NCBI GenBank assembly: GCA_008360975.2
Contig: CM039187.1
Span: forward strand, 18,059,094 to 18,123,093
Direction of reading: 5' to 3'
From: Lichenostomus cassidix
Lineage: Eukaryota; Chordata; Aves; Passeriformes; Meliphagidae
DNA length: 64,000 nt
In this document: one piece after another, positions 34,701 to 46,700 of the stretch
Numbering within the stretch: the stretch's first letter is position 1
Layout: each line of letters starts with the position of its first letter
The notes under the pieces: model-generated
Told to the model about the DNA's origin: nothing
The model's input: only the letters and a program-made list of their open reading frames with translations
Database searches by the model: none
Program-made: the position numbers and the translations under genes

Positions 34701-37700
34701 AGATCTGGAATGTGCTAACAGAACACAGTTGTGATATATATAAATCTCACATATGTATATTATATATGTATATATTTCACATATATATTTGCACACATAT
34801 GTATTATGGATATATATCACATTGTATTGTACTGCCATAAACTTATTTTCCTAGTCAGTGTCATGATGAGAAAATGCTGTCTTTTCTCAGGGGGTAACTC
34901 CAGAAGGCATTGCCTTTTGCTAGAGATGTGCTCTGTTAAAATAATGAAAGTTTCTTGCATTTGTATTTCCTTATTGTGAGAGTAAGGGTCAAGTCAGAGG
35001 GTCCATTCAGCATTGATGGATTAAGGCTTAGTGTATGTGTTGTTTATTTCATTTGAACAAGAAAAGCTGTTCTTTACAAATTACAGGAAATAGAGCAGAG
35101 GAAAATATGGTTCAAAAAGAGGTGTGACACAATTTTATCTATGTATGCAAGAAGGAAGGCAAAACCATTTATAATTTCAGGGAAATAGCTACTTAAAATT
35201 CAGATACATAGCTGATAATACACAATGCAGTCTGTGTGTGGCAGGGAGTTTGGAAATACCATTGAAACACTGTTCTTTACAATTTACTTTCTTTTGTTTT
35301 GAGATAAAAATGGCAGAGAATGTGTGCCATGACCATTAGGAGGTTGAACAGTTGAATCAAGAGTCCTGGAGAGTACCTTTGGAAGGAATCTAAACACATG
35401 CCTGAGTAGTTTTAGCTGCTGTATCTCAGTTCTGCCAAAGTGTACTCCCAAAAATGAGCATGCTTTGGGCAGCTGTCTCTCTGTCCTTTTCCCTCACAAT
35501 GCATTTGAAGTTGCTGCCAGTTTCAACCAAATGTGGCAAGCATTTAGGAATATCACAGATATTAAGTTACTTCAAGCTCTGTGAAGGTAGGTGGCCAAGT
35601 AGATGCCTTCCATGGTACTTCAGGATTCTGTAGGGTACTGCTAGGTATTGATGTGGTATAAGTCACTTATTTTAGCCCAAGTGAGTCTGCCACAAACTTC
35701 CTTTATAGCAGTGAGTCACCAAAGCAATGGAAGTAAAGGAAAGACACAGCTCCCATGCTGATGAGGTTATCTGATTAATCAAACCTCTCTTATTTTCTCA
35801 GCTGGAAGGAGTGGCATCCAGGCTTTCCCCTGAGCATCGATGCTCATTCTCACAGTGAACTGCCTCGTGACATCCAGTTTGACAATGAGAAGGGAATCGA
35901 CTTCATCCTGAACTACACGAAAGCGTAAGTTTTTGTGGGACTTCAGGAGCTTTGCAGAATCTCTTTTGGGGCAGGGTAAGGATATGATCACCTTTTAGGT
36001 TTCATTGAATCTCAAAATTGGATTATTTCCTCCAAGCTGGATCAGCAGCCAGTCAAAGCAGCAAAGTAGGAATTGAATGGATTTCGTGGGTTTTTTTGGT
36101 TGGTTGGTTGGTTGGTTGGTTGGTTTGCTTGGTTTGTTTTGGGTTTTTTTTTGGTTGGTTTGGTTTTTTGTTTTTTGTTTTTTTGTTATGTTTTTTGTTT
36201 TTGTTTTTTCATTATCAGTATTTAAGCTTTTCACACTGGGAACTGACAGAGCCTCTGCATTCTTGTTAGCCATGGTTTTGGCTATAAGCAGATGGAGGAA
36301 ACACTGGTGAAAAGCATCACCAGAAGGACTACAGGCACCTGAGACCTTGAGCTTTTGACTTAGTTCTCAGTATTGTCCCCTGGAGATATTTTTCTCCTCT
36401 GGGTGTTGACAATAATTAAACCTTTGAGTCACACACACAAAGATGGTTATCAGTGCACCCCTGACATCCTGCTGGAGAAAAGCTGTTCTGAGCAGCTCTT
36501 CAGTCATCCACACCTGAGGGTAATCAGCTTGGGGCAGCCAAGTCACTGTCCACCCACTTGCACGTGTCATGTCGTTGAGAAAACATTGGATGGCCATTGG
36601 ATGAACCTGAATAATCAATCCTGTGTTGCTCTGGAGTAGCACAGTCAGTGAGGCAGGTGGGACCTCTCTGACCTGTGAGTTTCCTTCTATGCTGTCTCAA
36701 ATGCCTGGGTCATATCACAATATCTCAGATATCTCACCATGCTATCAGGTGGTGGAATAGTCTGATGTGAGACAAGACTGGTCCTTACATGTCAGAGTAT
36801 TCTGGGTGTTTTATTCATTCATTTATGCAGCTGAATTTCACTACTAACATAGAGTCAAATCAGTGTGGTGTTAGCCAGTGCAAAACAGCTGTTTCCCAGC
36901 TCATGTAGAGGATCTGAGCGATGCAGGAGCAACAGCATCTGAATGCCAGAGATGAGAGGTTTGCCATTAGGAGACATCAGCAGTTTGGAGGCTGCATTTC
37001 CCTTCTGGCAACCCCATCCTGCCAGGCTGTGGCATGTTGTCAGAGGCCCTGAGTCACAGCCAAGTGAAACTTGGAATCAATTCAGCAGAGTGCAGGGACA
37101 TCTATCTTTGTCATTGGCTGTACAGGGCCCTCCCCATGAAATAGGAACTTGAAACTGGTATTGCAAATAGCCAGCCATTCTGGATAACTGGATGACACAA
37201 AAGAGGTTTTTCCAAGGAATAGCAATGCTTCTTGTCTGGCACATTTGGCTGAAAAATCTAGACCTATGCTTTTGGTCGAGTGAACAGTGAAAATGTTTGG
37301 AGAAGAGTTTGATAAGCCTTATCTAGCTACCCTGATGTGCTTTGGGAGCTTGGGACAACTATTTGCAGGAATGGAGTGGAGAAACACGGGGGAAGGCATG
37401 GGGCTTGCCTTCGGTCAGAGTGCAGTAGGAAGGAGGACAGGGAGATGTGTCTGGAAATCCAAAGGCAGGTGCAGAGTTGCAAAGTGTAGCAGTGGGTAAG
37501 GAGCACATTTAGAGGAATGTGTGAGAACTGTGAGAGTTATTTGAGACATAGGAAGTAGTTGAAGAGGGGAGGGGAAAGCCCTTTTTCTTGGGACATGCTA
37601 AAATGAGCTTAGAAAGAGGGACATACATTTCAGATACTCTTTACGCTGTTGCAAGGTTGGATCTTTGGATGCTGTTGACAGTGGATAAGTCTATAAATTT

Positions 37701-40700
37701 ACAGGATTAATTGTGTGTAGGTGGAGATAATCCTGAAGGTGTCTGGTGCTGACATGACCTATGCTATCTAGCAAATGGAAACTTTTGGCCTGGATTCTGT
37801 GCCAGAAATGCAGGCTTGTGTAGCTATTTTGGACCAGTGTTGCATTTGGGCAGAGTAAGTTCTACAAGCAACTCTGACTTTTTTAACTTGCTCTGGTTTC
37901 TAGTATGTGCCAGAGACATCCAAGGATTTCTTAGGGAAAACACGTTTTTGTTTCCTAAGTCCTTTGGAAGTTTTTTCCAAGACAGGAAATGTGAAGAACT
38001 TCCTCTTTTTGGAAATAATCTTTGAAACATCTGAGAATGGATGTGTGCCTGGCATTCAGCAGGTCAAACCACAGCAGGTTTGTGACCAGATCCTGGGTGC
38101 TCTGCCTACTGCTTGGTTTGATCAGTAGCCCCAGGTAGGAAGAGCATCTTAGGCAGGAGAGGAGCAGCAGATATCAACTTATATCTCAAATGTTTTCTAA
38201 TCCTAGAGCAGTTCTGAAGGAGGGCAGAGGCTCTACAGGACCTTTACTTGAAACTCTCAAATGAGTCAGTCTAAAGTGACTCTTCTCAAGCAATTGAGTT
38301 ATGTTTTTTAAAATAATTTAACCTTCTGGTGATGGTCATGCTACCTCCTGAAGTTCATCTGAATCAGTTTGTGATTCAGATACCTGGTCCTATCCAGAAT
38401 GTCCTGCCCAGCAGTTACATTCACTTTGATCCTTGTACAATGATTCTGTGTCCCTGTCAGGTGAGAAGAGACCTCTGGAGAGGTCATCTCCTGTTCTAAC
38501 CTAGACATCTGTGTGAGTTGGACTTCCAAACAGGCCTCCAGGCACCTCTTACCCTTGATTGCCATCTGCAGCAGCAGAAGGAGCCCACTCTACCTGCACC
38601 CCACCTGGGCTCAGTGCAGCAGCAGCTCCTTTGTCAGCATTATGGTCACGTTGGTCTAGAGCCCTCCTTCCAGATTACCACTGCCTCTTTCTCCAGGCCT
38701 TTGGTCCTCTCCAGCCAGTTCTAATCCAGTCCTTTTTATAAGTTTGATTATTGTAAGTCCAGCCTCCTGGGATTCTCCTCAAATTCTGTTTGGGAGGATT
38801 TCCTGCAACACTGTGACCTCTCTTCACTTTGTCATCTGCCCTGCATATCTTTATAATGCAATTAAAGCAAATGCTTTTATTTGTGTATTTGAAGTGTTAC
38901 TGGGAGGTCAGCTTTCTTTTTCAAATTCACTATTTGCTTTCTAGTCAATGATTTCTATCTAATAACAGCAGTTTAGCATTTATGAAATAATTCAGAACTC
39001 GTCATCTCATATGAAGGGAACTTGCTTGGCTGTGCTGTAGAGAAAATACTTTGCTGAATTAGCAGATGAAGTCAGACATTTCTGGGTCCCAGCCCACTGT
39101 CTTCATGTGATGTCTGCAACCAAGAGACTTGGATTCTGAGGTTAGATGTGAGTGTCCAGTTTACCCAGCAGCTCAAGTAAATAGAAAACTCTCAGAAACT
39201 CAGGCCTCACACTTTAGGGATCCCGTATGGCCTTGGTCATGTAGATACTTAGAGGAGCTGGTTTTTTTTAGGAATAGTGGCTGACTGATCCTGGGTTGGT
39301 TTTGTTCTGGCTTTGTGCACCTCTCTCAGATTCCTTGTGTCACCATAGCCCTGTCTGAATTGGTTTTAGTAGTGCTCTCAGCTCTCTCAGCTGATGCTAG
39401 CCACTGACAATGTGTGAAGCACTAGCTTTTCTGACTGCAGTTTTTATAGGTCCTGAAGCACTGACATTGGAGGCTGCTAAGAGCAACTCTAGAATGGAAC
39501 TCTACTGTAAATGCAATAGCAGGAACTGGGCCCTTGATGTCCCTTTCAGCCTTGTGTGTAAAGGTGCAGCCTGCAAACTTAATTCTGTAGGGTGACTAAT
39601 CCCACATTCCATCACTAAAAATTTATTGTGTTTAGATACATAAAAGTGTGGAAAATGATAAGAATCGGTTTTGAGAAAGCTGTAGAATTTTTTTTTTCAG
39701 ATCTGTTTTGTTTTGGTTTATTTTTAGGATGGAGAATCTTTATGTCAACCGTTTCATGCACATGTTCCAGTCTTCCTGGAGTGATTTTGCAGATTTTGAG
39801 AGGATCTTTGTCAGAATCAGCAACACAATCTCTGGTGAGTTTATCAGCATTTGCTCGTGTTTGCCTCATAGAATGACTGATTAGTTGTGTTGTACATATC
39901 TGATTAGGATGGAAGTGGCTGACCTGCTCTTCTGCTCTCCAGTAAATAAACTGTAATCTCAGACTGCTGATTGCATCATCAATCCACAAGACTGAAAAAC
40001 AAAGCTATGATCTCACAGGAACTAGAATTACTGGGAATTGCCCTGTGACATTCTCTGTCCTGAGCTATGCTGGAAGTCAGGGCAGAGGGACATCATGGTC
40101 CCTTTTGGCTTTAGAAATGTATTTTCAAGTATGTTCAAGTCCCATAGGACAATTTTTCATACGTATTTTGCTTCTAAACCTAGAGATAGCTTAGTGGGAG
40201 TGCTTTTCAGATCATACTTGCTGTTGAGCCATTCTTGAAAGTTTGATTGTCCATGTCCCACTTCAATCATTTAAATACATAGGAAATCTCCAAAAAGGGA
40301 GGTCTGGTGATGTTCTGTATTAAGGGTGAGTATGAGGGTGACCCCTCTTGCCTCTGACACTGACCAGATCAAAGGCTGTTGCCTGATATCCCAGCCATGT
40401 GCTCAGCTGCATTGCTGCTAAAAGTCCTGGCTTCTCAACCCTGCTGCCCCATGAGGAGGGTGCCTGTGCCTTGGTTCTGCTGTCATGAGACCTGGATCTG
40501 TCACACACCTGTAGCTCCTCTCAGCTGGTTCTCGTGAGCCATTTTGGTCAGTGACATGGGGCAGCCCAAATGTTTTTCAGGGGTAAATTTTCCCCCACAG
40601 GGGTTATTTTGATCAAACTCATTTCAGATATGAAAGCCTGTGCTGTTAGGCAAACAGATCTGGGGATGGGTTACAAAGAGCTGGGAATCACCTGGAAACT

Positions 40701-43700
40701 GTAACTTCTTCACCTGGTCACCTAGTCCTCAGACCACAATCCAAGGAACTGTGCTTCTTAATGGAAATTAGCATGAGCTAGACCTGAAAAAGCTTGTGGC
40801 ATTTGTCCAAAATATCACTTGTCAAAAATGTGTCAGAATTATTTATCCATATTGCATTAAATATCCTCCTGTGCTTTCCATTTCACACTCACATCTTCTT
40901 ACGAGAAGACAAAAATCCCTGTCTAAGAGTGAATTTCACTTTTGCTTTCAGGGATGTTCAGTTTTTGTAGTATCTTTCATACTGTTAAAAAACCCATTCA
41001 TCTAGTGTTGACATATAAGAGACAAAATGCTGCTTTTCTTTAACCCTTTTCAATACAAAAATCTTGGAAGTTACTGAAAAACCCAGTAAAAAGAATTGCA
41101 GACAGTCAAGGGTTTTGAAGTTCATGGTGCAATTTCTGTAGAGCAGTGCTGGGGAGCTTTTGATTCGTGAGCCAAGCCCAACCTTCTGCTATCACTCATG
41201 GCTACTTTATCTTGCTGTATTATTGGATATAATAGATGCTCAGCTACTTTAAATTGGTTAGTGTGTGACTCCTCAAATGAGAGTGAATAGGCTGTTTAGA
41301 CTCTGCAAAGGAAAATGGTTTTCCCTCCTTTTCTGAAGTGTTACTCTTCTTCAGGCTGCCTAGGGATCAGTTCACAGAAATAAGAGCAATTATGCATTCT
41401 TGGGTATAAACCCAAGCACACAATGTGGTAGAGGTATTAAAAACTAATTACAGTGATTTGTTACATTTAATAAGATTGTTTTCTAAAGTACTTTTAACAC
41501 AAGAATTATATAAGATCTGCAATTAATTTCATTGATAACATTTTCATACTAGTGAGGAATGCTCAAATTCTGTGACATTTAGCATCAGTCTCAGGTTAAT
41601 GCAAATATCAATTTGCTTTTTTGGCAGAAACAGGGATAATGGGTAAGGTGGTTCAAGGCATTTTTCAGTCATGTGGTTTCTGTCCGAGGTGCTGAGTAAT
41701 TTTTTTCTGATGTGGACTTCAGATACAGCTCCAGGTTCATTAAGCAGTTGACAGAGATAATGTAAATGTCATTTTATATAAACGTAACTCTTTTCCACTT
41801 TATGAGAAAGCATTGTGGACATCAAGACTTTTTTAAAATTGTCACTGCATTCCTTTGGGGCTTATATTTTTAATCCTTTCATCCTTTTTAACAAAACTAA
41901 TTGCTTTCAGAAAGAGTTCTGCCCTGTTTAAAAATAGATAGCAGTGGAAAACTTTTCTACCTTCATTTTTCCCCTGAAGACAGCAATGGGATTTTTACAT
42001 TTATTGAAGTGATGACATGATATTAGAAAACAGAACACTGCAACTATGAAAAATATCCAGTAGTACTACAAATGTAGTAGCAAATAGATGGAGTATCCAA
42101 AACTAGAAGTTGATTGAGATGTTAATCTGGGTTTATATTAGCAATTGAAAAATACATAGAGGGAAAACAAGTCAGGCAAAACAACGAATGAGTAGTTTTA
42201 CTGAGTCCAAGTCCAAACCTTTCCCAAATGTCCCTCACCCAGCTCTAGCTAAAAGAACTGCTCCAGCCATTGCTGTTCTTTCCCTACACACACTGCTGTG
42301 TATTCCCTTCTCCTGCGTGTGCCATCTGTTTTTGGACTTATCCCTCTGTACTGCATGCACTCTGTACTGTGAATTTGAAGAGTAGGATTTAAAAATATCA
42401 TGGCAGACCTGAGAAGGTGGTTTACAGATGAAGAGAGTATTCGTCTTAGAAGTGGAATATTTTATTCCTTATTGCTTTTTTTACATGGAGAAACAATTTA
42501 TTATTGATTAATTCTTCTTAATATGAGAAGCAAGGATTAAATTCTCCATTTAACTTCAGTGATTTTTTTTTTTACTTCTGTCTCTCTTTGAATCCTTTTC
42601 TTGTTGCTTTCTGTATTCAAAGTTGCAGTGTGGTATAACAAAAAGGTGAGGGGGAAAGGAGGAATCCTACAATTCAGTGAGATATTGATGCTGTGCAGAT
42701 GTTGATGCTGCAGGCTTGTTTTTACTTTAGAATATGTGATGCAACACTGGAAGGAAGATTTTATGTTTGGCTACCAGTTCCTGAATGGATGCAATCCTGT
42801 GCTGATCCGGAGATGCACAGAGATACCCAAGAAGCTGCCTGTGACCATGGATATGGTAGAGTGCAGTCTGGAGAGGAACCTGACACTGGAGGAGGAAGTG
42901 CAGGTACAGCTCTGGGTCAGGCTGGGCTGCACCTGTTCCTTCTCACGTCCTTGTTCTTACTGCCTTCAGCCACATCTCCTTTCTCCAGGATGTGTGATAG
43001 GTCATGGCAAAGCTGTTTGTCTCTGCAGACTGGCAGTGCTTCTGTTGGCTTTTCTCCTGCTGTCCTGGAGCTGCAGGCCAGGCCTTTCTGCAGGTCCAGT
43101 AGAAGAGCTGTAACCAGGAGGTGAACAGTCCTTTTTCACTGCTCTTCTCTGAAAGGCTAGGGACTGATTGAATGCCTGAGAGGCGAAAAGTGCCTCTTCC
43201 TTTCCTGGCAGGGCCTTACCTGCTAGCACACTCAAGAAGGGTGGTGCCTTCCTTTTGTTGGTACAGTTCACACAGGGTTCTCTTCAGCTGGCAGTGTGAA
43301 ACTTGTTTGCATCTGAGTGTCACTGCACGAATACCAAACACTTGCATGCTCTTTGCCGTGGGGGTCCCTGCCAGACTCTGCAGACACAAATCTGCAATAG
43401 TGCAATGGTACTGCTGCCTCAATAGCATCATCCCTGAGCCACCATGAGCAAGGGCAGGCCAGGGGTTGCTTGGAAACACCAGGTTCAAGTCACTCTCTGG
43501 CCAAGTCTTCCCATTCCTTTGTTCCAAGCCTTGCTGCTTGCACATCATGCTTCTTTCTCTCTTTTTTTTTTTTTTCCCACAGCAAGGAAACATTTTCATT
43601 GTGGACTATGAGCTGCTTGATGGTGTGGATGCCAATAAAACAGACCCATGCACAGTGCAGTACTTGGCTGCACCTATCTGTCTGCTGTATAAGAATCTGC

Positions 43701-46700
43701 AGAAAAAAATTGTACCCATTGCAATCCAGGTGGGCTTGCTGTCAGGGTCTTTAGAGGGTCATACAACAAAATGTTGTCTCATTTTAAACATGCAGGACTT
43801 GGGGTTTCATATTCTATCTTTCAGCTTGGTCAAAAGCCTGGACCAGACAATCCCATCTTCCTTCCTTCAGATGCCACATATGACTGGCTCCTAGCTAAAA
43901 TTTGGGTCCGCTCCTCTGATTTCCACATCCACCAGACAGTGACACACCTCTTACGGACACACTTAGTGTCAGAGGTGTTCAGCATAGCTATGTTCCGGCA
44001 GCTGCCTGCTGTACATCCCCTCTTCAAGGTTAGTTCTTGCATGGAGGGAGGATGTATGTGGGCTAGGGTGGTTATCATATCAGTTGGACAAACCAAAAGG
44101 AAGTTCTGGTGATAGTTCAGCTGAAATAGTTTAACTGGCTGCCCTGCAAGATAAGATAACAGCTAAGCCACCATGACCTCCAGGACTTCAAAGTTTACAT
44201 GTGGCTGCTGTTGAATTCAGTCTGAGAATTGCCTCCTTTCATTGCTTGTCTCATTTCACAGCTCTTGGTGCCACACATGCGGTTCACAATAGCCATCAAT
44301 ACCAAAGCCCGAGAACAGCTTATCTGTGAATGTGGCCTTTTTGACAAGGTAGGTAAATCTCTTTGTGACACTTCATGTCAGTTCATGGTTATTCATGGTT
44401 CTTTGTTGTTCTTCATGGTTCCATATGTACATATCCTTTAATCATCACATATTGCCTTGTTTCTGACCATTCTATTAAAGCACAAATGTAAATAATACCA
44501 CCCCAGAAACTGACACACAGAACTGATGCCTTGTTGTGCTAATGATGAACTTTTACCTCTAAGTAGCCAAATCAGAACTGGCCAGTGTCAGTCACTCATT
44601 GCTGATGTGCCCTTGGGTTGTAATACAGGAGTGCAAGGTATCATATTGTGCCCATAAATTCCTGCACATAGTTAAGTCCCCAATTTCTTTTTAAGTACTT
44701 AGATATTCATCTATGAGCAAAAGGATTTGTGATTGCAAGTGGAAATTGTCATCACAGAAAGACATGTAGATATGACAGATTTCTAAGACCACAAACTGTA
44801 TGTAGATTCTAGCCTGTCTTCTTGAGGTGCCAAAAACATCAGATATGCCAGGATTAGATCTCAGCTTCATCTGAGTCAGTGAAACATAGCTGTGTGTCAC
44901 ACCTTTGTCGATGATTTGGGTGAGGGCTGCAGTGCATCCTCAGGAAGTTCACAGATGACACCAGGCTGGGTGGGAGAAATGGAGTGCTGCATCTAGGGAC
45001 TGACACAGGTTGGCACACAGCAGTCTCTGTGACAAGCTGCTAGGAACATGCCAGGGAGGTTTGGGGAGGCTTCAGAAATCCTTTCAAAAATGGAGCCTGT
45101 GTTTCAGGATACCTCTGGCACCAGACCAAAAATAGCTTCCTTGCTTCAGAGTTTTCACCAACAGAATAAAGAGGCTAAATCCAGACTCCTTCCCTATACT
45201 GCATGGCTGACTGTGGAGACTTCCCATCCCTGTAAACAGAAGGGTCATGTCCATACCCCATGAGTGTGTGGGTAAGACCTGGCAGTCAGGACTGTGGAAT
45301 TCCAGAATTTTTTGGTTCCAATGTAAATGAACAACCAGCCAGAGCACAGTAAATGTAAGGTCACTACTGTTACAACACTATATCATATGCTAGAAAAGCA
45401 ACTTTTAGGAATTTTTGCACAGTGATTATCTAAAGAGTTTTGCAGTGCTGTCTGTTGTGGACATTCTGTGTTTTTCAAATGTAACATATACTGAAGTCCT
45501 GGCTAGTCCTCATCAGTAGCCACCCAGCAGGATTGATCTCCTTTCATAATTTCCAGGTAACTGATGGTACCTAAAAACTTTCTCCTGAACTACTCGGTAA
45601 CAGCCCTGGCAGTTTAACTTCAGCTCCCTCCTAATACACTCATGGCTGCCTTCCTTCGCACATACACTTGTTCTGGAGCACAGGACTGCAGAAAGTGCCA
45701 TGCTTGGATGTTGCTGTACTTTATTACTGTATTCCAGTGTAAGCAGTACCTGTGGTGTAAATGTGGATAGTAACAGTGATTCATGGGAGAGGTGTGATAT
45801 CCCTGAAGCCAAAATGTGCAGTTGCAGTAGATCTCTGCAGTTTGCTGCTTTGTGTGGAGATGTGGTTTTCTCCTTGAAAAACAGATTCACCAGCGTTCTA
45901 AATCCCATCTCCTGCAAATCTGTAAAACCAGTCTTGGCACAAAGGGAACATAATCTCCTACTGTTCCCATCTTGCTGTTCCTCCTGCAGGCAAATGCTAC
46001 GGGTGGAGGAGGACATGTACAGATGGTGCAGAAAGCAATGAAGGACCTGACTTACAGTTCCCTCTGCTTCCCTGAGGAGATCAAAGCTAAAGGGATGGAC
46101 AGCAAAGAGGATATCCCCTACTACTATTACCGGGATGATGGCATTAAAGTCTGGGAGGCTATAAAGAGGTAAAAGACCATAGTTCTACATATTGGCTAAA
46201 AAAGTTACAGAGACACAGACCTCATTTTTTACCTGCTCACTTTCTTCTTCATCACAGGTTGAAAACAATATCTGGGCTGTTTAGTCACATAATGCCTTTT
46301 CCACCCAATATGAGGAAAATATTTAGTCAAGCACACACTCTTGAAACACTGTTAATTCCTGCTTTTTTCAGTGCTGTTTTCTTGCATTCTGTATTTCAGA
46401 GGACTCTTTATGAGTATGTATTCTTCTATAGGATTTCACAGAAATTTACTGAGTCAGAATTCAGCCTACAAAAGAAATTTAGTTTTTTGGGGTTTTTTTG
46501 CTATGCACAAGCCGAGAGAGGACTCAGTTCTCTGAGCCAGCCACATGAGCTCATCAAGGTTCTTGTGGAGCAAAAATGTAAGCTTGGTTTCCATGAGAGT
46601 TCTCTTCTGAAACTCAATAAATTATGTATTAACTGATTAGAACAAAACCTTTCTTAAAATGCCTTAAAATTGTGAAGTCTGAGTTTAATCAGGAAAGGCA

